In this document: piece by piece, positions 8,347 to 17,123 of the stretch
How the letters are laid out: each line of letters begins with the position of its first letter
Numbering within the stretch: the first letter of the stretch is position 1
NCBI GenBank assembly: GCA_018241425.1
Contig: JAFEDU010000002.1
Coordinates: 930,001 to 994,000, forward strand
Direction of reading: 5' to 3'
Source of the DNA: Pseudomonadota bacterium
Lineage (GTDB): Bacteria > Pseudomonadota > Gammaproteobacteria > Steroidobacterales > Steroidobacteraceae
Length of the DNA stretch: 64,000 nt
Translations under genes and position numbers: made by a program
The notes under the pieces: model-generated
What the model saw: only the letters and a program-made list of their open reading frames with translations
Databases searched by the model: none
Told to the model about the DNA's origin: nothing

Positions 8347-10668
8347 ATGAACAAAGTCACGGTTACGGCCCTGATCACGGGCGCGCTCGGGGTTTCGGGG
8401 CTCGCCCTGGGGGCCGACGCCACGACCGGCAGCACGGCGCTGGAGGAGATCACGGTCACTGCGCAGCGCGTGGAGGAGAACCTCCAGACGACGCCGATTT
8501 CCATGACCGCGCTCACCGGGAACTTCATCGAGAAGTTCGACGTGCAGCGGGTCACCTCGCTGGAGACCGTCACTCCCAACCTCGTGTTCTTCTCGGGCAC
8601 CGGCGGCAGCAGCTCGCAGGTCAGTGCCTTCATCCGCGGCGTGGGCCAGTTCGACTTCCTCCTGAGCACGGACCCGGCGGTGGGCCTGTACGTCGATGGC
8701 GTCTATCTGGCACGCACCTTCGGCACCAACCTCGAGCTCGATGACATCGCACGCGTGGAGGTTCTGCGCGGCCCGCAGGGGACCCTGTTCGGCAAGAACA
8801 ACATCGGCGGCGCCATCAACGTCACGACGCTGACGCCGACGGGCAGCGGCCGCATGGACTTCCGTGCCTCGGTCGGCAACTACGATTCCTACGCCCTCGA
8901 TGGCTACGCCGATATCCGCCTCGCGGACAATCTGGCGCTCGGTATCTCCCTCATGGGACGCAGGTCCGACGGCTGGCAGGATCGCCCGCTCGCGGACAAC
9001 GGCGGCAAGGAAGAGCGCGAGGGCGGCCGGGCCATCCTCGCCTGGACCCCGAGCGACACCTACAGCTCGCGGCTGTCGCTGGAGTTCACCGCCCAGGCGC
9101 AGCCGAGCAGCCCGAACGTCATGATCGCCTACGATCCGAAGCAGGCGACCGTGCCGTTCCTCTCGCTCTTCAACGCCTTCGTGGCGCCGTGCTGCACGCC
9201 GCCGACCAACATCGACCAGAGCGGCGCGGAAGGGCCGCTGGTGCGCGATGACCTGCACGGGTTCGCCGCCAGCTGGACCAACGAGTGGAAGCTCGACGGC
9301 GGGGTGAACCTGAAGTCGATCAGCGCCTACCGCTACTCGCACGCCGACTTCGGCCGCGACGGCGACAACTCCTACGTCGACTACAACGGCGACGTGCACA
9401 ACGAGCACGACACCCAGCTTTCCGAGGAACTGCAGGCGACCGGCAGCTGGAGCCACCTGAAGTGGGTCGCCGGCGCCTACTACCTGCAGGAGCGCACCCG
9501 CGACCAGACCGACCTCGTGACCGCCTCGGGACTGTTCCAGGCCTTGAGCCAGTTCTCTAACCCGTCGTTTGGTCCGCTTTACCAGCTGTACCTGGCGCGC
9601 TACCTGCTCGACTTCAACCTCTCGTACGACAATCGCCAGACCACCAAGGACTACGCCGGTTACCTGAACCTCGACTGGGCCTTCAACGACAAGCTGTCGC
9701 TGCAGCTCGGCGGCCGGTTCACCAACGAGACCAAGGACTTCTCGCAGTTCGTCCAGAACGACGTGGGCACCACCATCTTCCTGCCGGTCGACCCGATCAC
9801 CGGCGTGGTCGACACCAGCAATACCTCCGTCCCTGCCAAGGACTGCTCGAGCCTTCAGGACACGGGCCGCTACTTCAGCTGCACCACCAAGGCGAACGAG
9901 TTCTCCCCGCGCGTCAGCATCAACATGCAGTGGACGCCGGACATCTTCGAGTACCTGCAGTGGAGCCGCGGCTTCCGGTCCGGCGGCGTGAACGGCCGTC
10001 CGGTGAGCGTGGCCGAGATCTCCGACTACAAGCCCGAGCACCTGGACAGTACCGAGCTCGGGCTCAAGACGATGTTCTTCGATCACCGTCTGCGCCTGAA
10101 CACCGCGCTCTTCTACGACCAGTACAAGGACATCCAGGTCCTCCTGACGGAAGGGGCGGCCGTCATCACGACGAACGCCGCCTCGGCCAAGGTGTACGGC
10201 CTGGAGAACGACTTCGAGGCCGCGGTGACTGAGCACTGGACGCTGCAGGGCGGCTTCAGCTACATGCACAACGAGTACACCGACTGGCACGACAGCGCCG
10301 GCGACTACACCTGGCGCAAGCTCCAGAACGCCCCGGAATGGACCGCAAACCTCGCCAGCGCCTACGAGTGGCACGTGCAAAGCGGCGCCGGCGTGCGCTT
10401 CACGACCAACGTTTCGTTCATGAGCTGGATGTTCCTTGACGCGCAGAACAGCCCGGTGCTGCGCGCACCCTCGCGCACCACGCTGGATGCGGGCCTCTTT
10501 TACCTCGCCCCCAGCGGCCGCTGGGACCTAGGTGTCGAGGGCAAGAACCTTTCCGACCAGCGCATCCTGACCTCCGGCTACAACGGGCTGTCGTTCTTCG
10601 GTTACGCGGAAGGCACCTACACGCCACCGCGGCGCTACTGGCTGACCTTCCACTACCACGTGCGCTGA
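8347..10668 (+). CDS. TonB-dependent outer-membrane receptor 1
   Basis: A 773-residue protein with a signal peptide (1-24). The plug domain follows: LEEITVTAQRVEENLQTTPISMTALTG, then the plug motifs VYLARTFGTN and VEVLRGPQGTLFGKNNIGGAINVTT. The rest is a 22-strand-type barrel ending in an aromatic (YWLTFHYHVR). It imports a substrate through the outer membrane using TonB energy. In sphingomonad- and Steroidobacter-like degraders such iron-complex-type receptors often sit with sterol or terpenoid genes. The promoter just upstream matches that of the steroid operon at 21648, supporting steroid uptake, though this is inference. Confidence 0.92.
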   Translation: MNKVTVTALITGALGVSGLALGADATTGSTALEEITVTAQRVEENLQTTPISMTALTGNFIEKFDVQRVTSLETVTPNLVFFSGTGGSSSQVSAFIRGVGQFDFLLSTDPAVGLYVDGVYLARTFGTNLELDDIARVEVLRGPQGTLFGKNNIGGAINVTTLTPTGSGRMDFRASVGNYDSYALDGYADIRLADNLALGISLMGRRSDGWQDRPLADNGGKEEREGGRAILAWTPSDTYSSRLSLEFTAQAQPSSPNVMIAYDPKQATVPFLSLFNAFVAPCCTPPTNIDQSGAEGPLVRDDLHGFAASWTNEWKLDGGVNLKSISAYRYSHADFGRDGDNSYVDYNGDVHNEHDTQLSEELQATGSWSHLKWVAGAYYLQERTRDQTDLVTASGLFQALSQFSNPSFGPLYQLYLARYLLDFNLSYDNRQTTKDYAGYLNLDWAFNDKLSLQLGGRFTNETKDFSQFVQNDVGTTIFLPVDPITGVVDTSNTSVPAKDCSSLQDTGRYFSCTTKANEFSPRVSINMQWTPDIFEYLQWSRGFRSGGVNGRPVSVAEISDYKPEHLDSTELGLKTMFFDHRLRLNTALFYDQYKDIQVLLTEGAAVITTNAASAKVYGLENDFEAAVTEHWTLQGGFSYMHNEYTDWHDSAGDYTWRKLQNAPEWTANLASAYEWHVQSGAGVRFTTNVSFMSWMFLDAQNSPVLRAPSRTTLDAGLFYLAPSGRWDLGVEGKNLSDQRILTSGYNGLSFFGYAEGTYTPPRRYWLTFHYHVR

Positions 10669-10673
10669 GCGGG

Positions 10674-10694
10674 CGGCGCGCACGCCGCGCGCCG
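10674..10694. other. GC-rich hairpin downstream of TonB receptor 1
   Basis: CGGCGCG (10674-10680) pairs with CGCGCCG (10688-10694) across a 7-base loop, just after the receptor stop. No T tract follows, so it is at best a weak or Rho-assisted stop. The rest of the 122-base gap to the next gene shows no clear promoter. Confidence 0.3.
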
Positions 10695-10790
10695 GCTCCC
10701 CCATATGCACGATGGGACCGGGTGGCGCGGTGCGAGTAGGCTAACCGCAGGAGTGGGGCCGTAAGGGCCCCGCTGAGGGGATCGACCGGC

Positions 10791-11657
10791 ATGGCAGTCA
10801 AACCACCGCGCGTGGTCCTGGTCACGGGCGCAAGCCGCGGCATCGGCCGCGGCACGGCCGTGGCGCTCGCTGCCCCCGGGACCACCGTGTACGTGACCGG
10901 GCGCACCACGCGCGCCGGCACGGCACCGCTCCCGGGCACCATCCACGAGACCGCCGCCGAGATCACCCGGCGCGGGGGCCGCGGCGTCGCGGTCGCCTGC
11001 GACCATGCCGACGATGCGCAGGTGGAGGCGCTGTTTGCGCAGGTCGCGCGCGAGGCCGGGCACCTCGACCTCCTGGTGAACAACGTCACGGCGATCCCTG
11101 ACGAACTCGTGCTGCCGGGCGGGTTCTGGGAAAAGCCGCTGGCGATGCAGGCGATCCTGGACGTCGGGCTGCGCTCGCACTATGTCGCGAGCTGGCATGC
11201 CGCGCGGCTGATGGTGCCGCGCAAGTCCGGGCTCATCGCCATGGTCTCCTCCCCGGGGGCACGTTGCTACCTGCACGGGCCCGCCTACGGCGCCGGCAAG
11301 GCCGGCATCGACAAGATGTCCGCGGACATGGCCGTGGACCTGAAGAAGCACGGGGTTGCCGCGGTGTCGCTGTGGGCGGCGCTCACCCTGACCGAGCGCT
11401 CGCAGGTGGCGATGCGCGAGCACCCGGGCGAGTACGATGCCGTGATGGCCAACGCGGTGCACCCCGAGTTCATGGGGCGCCTGCTCGATGCACTGCTCTC
11501 GGACCCCGCGCTCCCCGGGCGCTCCGGCAGGACCTACTACGCCGCCGAGCTCGCGCAGGAGCTCAAAGTGACGGACGTCGACGGGCGCCAGCCGCCCTCG
11601 GACCGCGCCTTCCTCGGCGAGCCGGCGCAGGTGTCCGGGGCCGTGATCGGTGGCTGA
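10791..11657 (+). CDS. Short-chain dehydrogenase (DHRS1-like)
   Basis: A 288-residue SDR. The nucleotide site is VTGASRGIG near residues 11-19, a VNN strand follows, and the catalytic Ser-Tyr-Lys set is VSS and YGAGK. The insert after TGRTT (ETAAEITRRGGRGVAVACDHADD) resembles the DHRS1 group. It would oxidise or reduce an alcohol/ketone with NAD(P)H in the cytosol. First gene of a tight eight-gene plus-strand run ending in a B12 mutase, so it may act on an acyl-CoA or its precursor. Substrate unknown. Confidence 0.85.
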   Translation: MAVKPPRVVLVTGASRGIGRGTAVALAAPGTTVYVTGRTTRAGTAPLPGTIHETAAEITRRGGRGVAVACDHADDAQVEALFAQVAREAGHLDLLVNNVTAIPDELVLPGGFWEKPLAMQAILDVGLRSHYVASWHAARLMVPRKSGLIAMVSSPGARCYLHGPAYGAGKAGIDKMSADMAVDLKKHGVAAVSLWAALTLTERSQVAMREHPGEYDAVMANAVHPEFMGRLLDALLSDPALPGRSGRTYYAAELAQELKVTDVDGRQPPSDRAFLGEPAQVSGAVIGG

Positions 11658-11681
11658 GCGACCCTCAAGGAGATCTGACGC

Positions 11682-12197
11682 ATGAGTGAACTGGACGAGC
11701 TGCGCCGCCGCGTGCAGCGCCTGGAGGACATCGAGGCCATCCGGCGCCTCAAGGCGCGCTACCTGAACGCCTGCGACTCCCAGGACCCGGAGGGCGCGAA
11801 GAACTGCTTCGCGACCGGCGAGGTGGTCATCGACATGGGGCACGTGGGCGTGTTCCGCGACCGCGAAGGGTTCGCGGAGGTGTACCGCACCTTCGGCTGC
11901 CAGCCATTCATCCTGGACATGCACCACGGGGCGAACCCGGAGATCGAGTTCACGGACGACGATCACGCCAAGGCACTGTGGGCACTCGAGTACCGGAACT
12001 TCAACACCCAGGCGAAGACCGTCACGTTCGTGAGCCTCATCTACCACGACGAGTACGTGCGCCAGAACGGGCAGTGGAAGATCCAGAAGTCGCGCTCGGA
12101 CTTCAAGACCGCGCTCCACTGCTCCTACGCGAACGGCCCGCTCGAGAGCCAGCTGGCCGGGCGCTCCGTGGCCGGTGCCGTCAGTTACGAGAAATAG
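11682..12197 (+). CDS. SnoaL-like NTF2-fold protein (1)
   Basis: A 171-residue protein of the SnoaL/NTF2 fold. It starts with a coiled stretch ELDELRRRVQRLEDIEAIRRLKARYLNACDSQDPEGAKNCF, then strands ending in GQWKIQKSRSDF. The cone fold binds hydrophobic ligands; members include isomerases, cyclases and dehydratases, and many are inactive binders. The start follows AAGGAGAT. It lies 24 bases after the SDR and 14 before another NTF2 protein. No catalytic residues can be assigned with confidence. Confidence 0.8.
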   Translation: MSELDELRRRVQRLEDIEAIRRLKARYLNACDSQDPEGAKNCFATGEVVIDMGHVGVFRDREGFAEVYRTFGCQPFILDMHHGANPEIEFTDDDHAKALWALEYRNFNTQAKTVTFVSLIYHDEYVRQNGQWKIQKSRSDFKTALHCSYANGPLESQLAGRSVAGAVSYEK

Positions 12198-12211
12198 GAC
12201 GAGGAGCATCC

Positions 12212-12745
12212 ATGCCGTACCCGCGCGCCGAAGTGGAGGCCGCCATCCGGGGCCTGTCCGAGGCCTTCAAGGAGGCCGAGCGCACCAACAAGTGGGCCTG
12301 GATCGCCGACAAGTTCTACCGCGAGGACTGCCTCTATACCTGCCCGTACGCCGGGGCCATGCTGGTGGTCGCGAACGGGCGCGACCAGATCCGCGCCACG
12401 CACTACGGGCGTGACATGGACGTGGGCTCCGGCTGGGCCGGCTGGAGCTTCCCCATCCTCGACTGGGCGATCGAGGGCGACCGGATCATCAGCCACTGGG
12501 CCAACCGCGGCCCCGGGCGGCGGCCCGACGGCAGCTACTACGAGACCCACGGGGTCTCGTTCATCACTTACGGCGGCGGGGGCATGTTTTCCTCGCAGTA
12601 CGACCTGTTCGATCTCGCGCACCAGATGCGGCTGTGCGATGAGCTGGATGCGGCCGGGCTCCTGAGCCCCAAGCTCAAGGCCGAGTGGGTCAGGCCCATG
12701 AAGAAGCGCCTGGTCGATATGCTGGAGAAGGGGATCGTGGCATGA
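12212..12745 (+). CDS. NTF2-fold protein (2)
   Basis: ATG 12212, behind GAGGAG, gives 177 residues; the frame continues upstream inside the previous gene. The N-terminal helices (VEAAIRGLSEAFKEAERTNKWAWIADKFYREDCLYTCPY) and the later strands (WSFPILDWAIEGDRIISHWANR) fit a SnoaL/NTF2-like cone. The C-terminal tail (AEWVRPMKKRLVDMLEKGIVA) is an extra helix. Its stop overlaps the next ATG by four bases, so translation is coupled to the following SDR. Function unknown; the context suggests a small hydrophobic or acyl-CoA ligand. Confidence 0.72.
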   Translation: MPYPRAEVEAAIRGLSEAFKEAERTNKWAWIADKFYREDCLYTCPYAGAMLVVANGRDQIRATHYGRDMDVGSGWAGWSFPILDWAIEGDRIISHWANRGPGRRPDGSYYETHGVSFITYGGGGMFSSQYDLFDLAHQMRLCDELDAAGLLSPKLKAEWVRPMKKRLVDMLEKGIVA

Positions 12746-13515
12746 CACAGAAGAGTTTCCCGGACGGTGCGGCGCTGGTCATCGGCGGCAGCGGCGGGGT
12801 GGGGCAGGCGGTGTGCCGCGAGTTCGCGCGCGCCGGGACCGGGGTCGCGATCACCTACAACAAGAAGCGCGAGGTCGCCGAGAAGCTGGCCACGGAGCTG
12901 CGCGGCCTGGGCGTGCGTGCCACGGCCCACCAGCTCACCATCGGGGATGCGGCGCGCTGCGAGGCAGTGCTCGAGGAGGCCGCGCGCGAGCACCAGCGGC
13001 TGCACACCATCGTCGTCGGCGCCGGGACGTTCGCGCAGCAGCTGCTGCTGTCGGAGATGCCGCGCGAGCTGTGGCAGCAGGTGATCGACCAGGACGTCAA
13101 CGGCTTCTTCAACGTCATGAAGGCTGCCGTGCCGCGGCTGCGGGCCTGGGGCGGCGGCTCGTTCGTGCACCTGGGCTCCGCGGGCCACCTGAGCTGGCCC
13201 GAGCGGGACGGCATCTCCGTCGCCCCCAAGGCGGCGATCGAGGCCCTCGTCACCGGCATCGCCCGGGAAGAGGGACGCCACAAGATACGCGCCAACACCG
13301 TGCTCCTGGGGGTCATCGAGGCGGGCATGTTCCTCGAGCTCACCAAGCAGGGCGTGTTCGACGAGGCCTGGGTCAGGGAAGTCCACAAGAACCTCGCGCT
13401 CAAGCGCTGGGGCAAGCCCGAGGAGGTCGGCCACGCCGTGGTGTTCCTCGCCTCCGACCGCGCCCTCTACGTCACCGGCCAGCGCATCGCGGTGGCCGGG
13501 GGCTACGGACTCTAG
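12742..13515 (+). CDS. SDR-family protein with altered catalytic tyrosine
   Basis: ATG 12742 overlaps the previous stop (ATGA), giving 257 residues. The cofactor motif GGSGGVGQ (about 15-22) and VHLGSAGH strand are SDR-like, and the C-terminus (RWGKPEEVGHAVVFLASDRALYVTGQRIAVAGGYGL) is standard. However, the place of the catalytic Tyr in YxxxK is SVAPK (Ser159-Lys163), so the tyrosine appears replaced by serine. It may be inactive as a classical dehydrogenase or use another acid. Part of the mutase operon. Confidence 0.82.
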   Translation: MTQKSFPDGAALVIGGSGGVGQAVCREFARAGTGVAITYNKKREVAEKLATELRGLGVRATAHQLTIGDAARCEAVLEEAAREHQRLHTIVVGAGTFAQQLLLSEMPRELWQQVIDQDVNGFFNVMKAAVPRLRAWGGGSFVHLGSAGHLSWPERDGISVAPKAAIEALVTGIAREEGRHKIRANTVLLGVIEAGMFLELTKQGVFDEAWVREVHKNLALKRWGKPEEVGHAVVFLASDRALYVTGQRIAVAGGYGL

Positions 13516-13519
13516 GGCC

Positions 13520-13975
13520 ATGACCGCGGACGACTACTTCGCGGTCCAGAACCTGATCTACCGCTACTGCCACCTGATCGACCGCGCGGACTTTGCCGGC
13601 ATCGGGCGGCTGTTCGCGCACGCGGCCATCCACGTGCCGGCGCTCCCCGAGCCGGTGCGCGGGGCGGCCGCCGTGGAGGCGATGTACCGCAACTTCACGC
13701 GCGTGTACCCCGAGACGGGGACCCCGCGCACGCGGCACGTCACGAGCAACCTCATCATCGAACCGGCCGGACCCATACAGGCCCGCGCCAGCTCCTACGT
13801 GCTGGTACACCAGGCGGCGCCCGGGGTGCCGCTGCAGCCGATCATCGGCGGGGGCTACCAGGACCTGTTCGAGAAGGCCGACGGCGCCTGGCGCTTCATC
13901 GAGCGCCGCATGGAGATGGACCTGTTCGGAAACTTGAGCGCGCACCTGCTGCAGCAGTACGGCCCGGGCGGCTGA
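13520..13975 (+). CDS. SnoaL-like NTF2-fold protein (3)
   Basis: A 151-residue protein of the SnoaL-like cone: DYFAVQNLIYRYCHLIDRADFAGIGRLFAHAAIHVPA, TRHVTSNLIIEP, and AWRFIERRMEMDLFGN. The pattern of an N-terminal helix with Tyr, then an Asp/Arg at the cone mouth, is shared with dehydratases and isomerases of this fold. It begins 5 bases after the SDR stop and ends 49 bases before the mutase. Substrate unknown; it is the third NTF2-fold gene in this operon. Confidence 0.8.
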   Translation: MTADDYFAVQNLIYRYCHLIDRADFAGIGRLFAHAAIHVPALPEPVRGAAAVEAMYRNFTRVYPETGTPRTRHVTSNLIIEPAGPIQARASSYVLVHQAAPGVPLQPIIGGGYQDLFEKADGAWRFIERRMEMDLFGNLSAHLLQQYGPGG

Positions 13976-14024
13976 CCGCGCGGCGAGCCTTAAGGCCCCC
14001 CGGCCGCGCGCGATGGGAGGTGGT

Positions 14025-15743
14025 ATGAGCCGGCCCGGCAACCGCATCGAACCTGAGGCGAGTGAGGCGCAGGAAGAGGCGCAGCGCTGGGAGCGCGAGA
14101 CCCGCGCGCCCTTCGTGGCCTCGCACCCGGAGCGCCGCGAGGCCTTCGTCACGCAGGCGCTGAAGTGGCCGATACAGCCGCTGTACACGCCCGCGGACCT
14201 CGACGCCTCAGGCTTCGACTACGCGCGCGACCTGGGCTACCCGGGTGAGTATCCCTACACCCGCGGCACGCAGCCCAACGGGCACCGCTCGAGCCTGTGG
14301 ACCATGTCCCAGGTGACCGGCTTCGGCAAGGGCGAGGACTGGGCGCGCCGCGCGCGCTACATGCTCGAGCAGGGCCTGCAGGGCCTGATCCTCGAGCACG
14401 ACCTGCCGACCACCAACGGCTACGACAGCGACAACCCGCTGGTCGAGGGCGAGGTGGGGCGTGCGGGGCTCGCCGTCGACAGCCTCGAGGACCTCGAGCG
14501 CGCCTTCGACCTGCCGTTCGAGCGCCTGAAGTACCTGATGAGCGTGTGCAACGCCCCGCAGCCGGTGAACCTTGCGATGATCATCGCGGCACTGGAGAAG
14601 AAGGGCGTCGACCCGCGCCGCTTCGTCGTGCACATCGTCAACGGCATCCTCATCGAGTACACCTGCGTCGGGCGCTACATCTTCCCGCCGGTGCACGGGC
14701 TGCGCATCGCCACCGACTGCATCGAGTACATCATCCGCAATCACCCGAACTGGGCCCCGATCTCGATCATCAGCGCCCAGCTGCAGCCGGCCAAGGCGAA
14801 CCCCGTGCAGGAGCTCGCGTTCTCGATGGCGATCGCGATGGCGTACATCGACGCGACGCTGGCCCGCGGCCTGCCCATCGACACGATCGCGCCGTACTTC
14901 CACTTCGTGGTCAACGTCGACATGGACTTCTTCGAGGGCATCTGCAAGCTGCGCGCCTACCGAAAGGTCTGGGCGCGCCTCATGCAGGAACGCTACGGTG
15001 CGAAGCTGCCCGCGGCGCTCAAGATCCGCATGATGACCTCGCCCACCACCATCGCCCTCACGCTGCAGCAGCCGCTCAACAACATCGGCCGCCTGGCGAT
15101 CATGGCCACGGCCTGCGCCCTCGGCGGGGCGGGCGAGGCGATGACGACGCCCCTGCATGACGAGGCGCACTCGCTGCCGGCCGAGGAGGCCATCCGCGTG
15201 GGGGCCGCCCTGCAGCACATCGTGGCGCACGAGACCGGCGTGGCAGACACCATCGACCCGCTCGCCGGGTCCTACTACGTCGAGTCGCTCACCAAGCAGA
15301 TCGAGACCGCGGCCATGGCCGAGATCGACAAGATCCAGGCGATGGGCGGGGCACTGAAGGCCATCGAGACCGGGTATTTCCAGCGGGCGCTCGGGCGCGA
15401 ACAGTACGAGCGCAACCGCGACATCGAGGAGGGACGCCGCAAGTGGGTGGGCGTGAACCACCTGGTAGTGCCGGGGGAGAAGCGGCAGATCGAGATCTTC
15501 CGCGCCGACGGGCGCGTGGAGGAGGAGCAGGTGGCGCGCCTGCGCGAGCTGCGCGCGCGCCGCGATCCTGAGGCCGTGGCGCAGGCCCTGGAAGCGGTGC
15601 GCGAGGCCGCTCGCACGGGGGCGAACCTCGTGTCGCCGTGCCTGGCCGCGGTGAAGGTGTACGCCACCCACGGGGAGCTGTGCGATGCCATGCGCGAGGT
15701 GTTCGGCGTGCATACCCCCGACAGCCAGCTGACGGGGGTGTGA
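14025..15743 (+). CDS. B12-dependent acyl-CoA mutase, large subunit, non-canonical active site
   Basis: ATG 14025 follows GGAGGTGGT; an in-frame ATG at 14013 lies in that ribosome site. The 572-residue protein has the methylmalonyl-CoA mutase large-domain order: YPYTRG (76-81), GYDSDNP (132-138), YIFPP (218-222), NNIGR, then DPLAGSYYVE. By eye the residues that bind methylmalonyl-CoA differ: the Tyr89 position is His87, the Arg207 position lies in CVGRYIFPP and is Val215, and the SISGYHMQEAG block (His244) is SIISAQLQPAK, with Gln252 at the His place. It should move a carbon skeleton on a CoA thioester, but on a different substrate. The small B12 subunit follows 4 bases later. Confidence 0.85.
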   Translation: MSRPGNRIEPEASEAQEEAQRWERETRAPFVASHPERREAFVTQALKWPIQPLYTPADLDASGFDYARDLGYPGEYPYTRGTQPNGHRSSLWTMSQVTGFGKGEDWARRARYMLEQGLQGLILEHDLPTTNGYDSDNPLVEGEVGRAGLAVDSLEDLERAFDLPFERLKYLMSVCNAPQPVNLAMIIAALEKKGVDPRRFVVHIVNGILIEYTCVGRYIFPPVHGLRIATDCIEYIIRNHPNWAPISIISAQLQPAKANPVQELAFSMAIAMAYIDATLARGLPIDTIAPYFHFVVNVDMDFFEGICKLRAYRKVWARLMQERYGAKLPAALKIRMMTSPTTIALTLQQPLNNIGRLAIMATACALGGAGEAMTTPLHDEAHSLPAEEAIRVGAALQHIVAHETGVADTIDPLAGSYYVESLTKQIETAAMAEIDKIQAMGGALKAIETGYFQRALGREQYERNRDIEEGRRKWVGVNHLVVPGEKRQIEIFRADGRVEEEQVARLRELRARRDPEAVAQALEAVREAARTGANLVSPCLAAVKVYATHGELCDAMREVFGVHTPDSQLTGV

Positions 15744-15747
15744 GCCC

Positions 15748-16173
15748 ATGGCCGCCCAACGGCCCCTGCGGGTGCTGCTCGCCAAGCTCGGGATGGATAC
15801 CCACACCGTGGGCATCACGGTGGTCGCCCACGCCCTGCGCGAGGCCGGCATGGAGGTGATTTTCACCGGGCTCAAGCAGACGCCGGAGGCGGTGGCGAGC
15901 GCGGCCATCCAGGAGGACGTCGATGTCGTGGGCATCTCCACGCTCTCGGCCGGGCACACGCGCAGCCTGCCGCGCCTTGCCCGCCTGCTGCGCGAGCAGG
16001 GCGCGCAGGACAAGCTGCTGGTGGCCGGCGGGGTCATCCCGGAGGAGGACGTGCCGCTCCTCGAGGAGGCCGGCTACGCGCGCATCTTCACCATGGGCAC
16101 GGACACACGCGAGATCGTCGCCTACCTGGTGCAGTGGCACCGCTCCCAGCGCGACCGCGAGCCGGCCGCGTGA
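15748..16173 (+). CDS. B12-binding small subunit of the acyl-CoA mutase
   Basis: A 141-residue cobalamin-binding domain. KLGMDTHTVG (residues 13-22) carries the D-x-H-x-x-G motif in which His19 would be the lower axial ligand to cobalt, and VVGISTLSAGHTRSLP and LVAGGVIPEED are the other B12-contact loops. Separate small subunits are typical of isobutyryl-CoA-, hydroxyisobutyryl-CoA- and ethylmalonyl-like mutases. It lies 4 bases after the large subunit and overlaps the MeaB start, so the three are one translational unit. Confidence 0.93.
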   Translation: MAAQRPLRVLLAKLGMDTHTVGITVVAHALREAGMEVIFTGLKQTPEAVASAAIQEDVDVVGISTLSAGHTRSLPRLARLLREQGAQDKLLVAGGVIPEEDVPLLEEAGYARIFTMGTDTREIVAYLVQWHRSQRDREPAA

Positions 16174-17123
16174 CCGACCTCGCCGCGGAGGTGCTCGCCG
16201 GGCGTCCCGCGGCCGGTGCCCGCCTGATCCGCTGGCTGGAGGATGGCGACGCGCGCGGCCGGGCGCTGCTGCCGCGGATCCACGCCGCCGCCGGCCGGGC
16301 GCACGTGGTCGGCGTCACCGGGCCCCCGGGGGCGGGCAAGTCGACGCTGGTCGACCTGCTCGTGGCCGAAGAGCGCAGCCGCGGCCGGCGCGTTGGGGTG
16401 CTGGCCGTGGATCCCACGAGTCCCTTCACCGGCGGCGCGATCCTCGGGGACCGGCTGCGCATGAGCCGGCACGCCCTCGATGCCGGGGTGTTCATCCGCT
16501 CCATGGGCAGCCGCGGCGCCCACGGCGGGCTGTCACGCTCCACCTACGATGCCTGCCTGGTGCTGGACGCGATGGGCCACGAGGTCATTTTCGTGGAGAC
16601 CGTCGGCGTCGGCCAGGAGGAGATGGACGTCGTCGGCCTTGCCCACACCACCGTGATCCTCGCGGTCCCGGGCCTCGGGGACGAGGTCCAGGCCTTGAAG
16701 GCGGGCCTGCTCGAGGCGGGCGAAGTCATCGTGATCAACAAGGCCGACCGCGACGGATTCGAGCAGACCCGCAGGCACCTGGAGCTGCTCCTGCATCTGC
16801 GCGAGGGTGCGCGCCCCGAGGGTCACTGGCGCACCCCGCTGCTCGTGGCGACCGCGAGCCGCGGCGAGGGCGCCGCCGCGATCGTCGATGCACTGGATGC
16901 CCACCGCGCCCACCTGGAAGCAGGCGGCGGGTTCGCCGCGGCGGCGACGCGGCGCGACGAGCGGCAGTTCCTGTCACTGGCGCGCGCTGCGCTCACCGAT
17001 GCGCTGCTCCGGGGGCGGGGCGGCGCGCTGCTGGCGCAGGTCCGTGACCGGAGCCTGGATCCCTACACCGCGGCCACCCGCCTCGCGGCCCTGCTCGGCG
17101 GCGCCGACCCCGGTGTTACTTAA
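16170..17123 (+). CDS. meaB: MeaB-type GTPase chaperone of the mutase
   Basis: GTG 16170 overlaps the previous TGA (GTGA), giving 317 residues. The Walker A motif GPPGAGKST (51-59), VDPTSPFTGGAILGDRLRM, SRGAHGGLS, VETVGVGQ and NKAD are the G3E-family MeaB/ArgK signature. MeaB loads and protects the B12 cofactor of acyl-CoA mutases using GTP, in the cytosol. Presence next to both subunits supports that the mutase is used. Its 3-prime end overlaps by four bases the stop of the convergent tetR gene. Confidence 0.93.
   Translation: MTDLAAEVLAGRPAAGARLIRWLEDGDARGRALLPRIHAAAGRAHVVGVTGPPGAGKSTLVDLLVAEERSRGRRVGVLAVDPTSPFTGGAILGDRLRMSRHALDAGVFIRSMGSRGAHGGLSRSTYDACLVLDAMGHEVIFVETVGVGQEEMDVVGLAHTTVILAVPGLGDEVQALKAGLLEAGEVIVINKADRDGFEQTRRHLELLLHLREGARPEGHWRTPLLVATASRGEGAAAIVDALDAHRAHLEAGGGFAAAATRRDERQFLSLARAALTDALLRGRGGALLAQVRDRSLDPYTAATRLAALLGGADPGVT

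Noticed and set aside
8308-10380. Long open frame on the minus strand through TonB receptor 1
   Set aside because: It is the opposite-strand shadow of a GC-rich gene; the product is low-complexity Arg/Val/Ala text with no family likeness, while the plus strand gives a complete receptor.
14208-16037. 609-codon open frame on the minus strand through the mutase
   Set aside because: Composition artefact opposite a clear mutase; no motif found.
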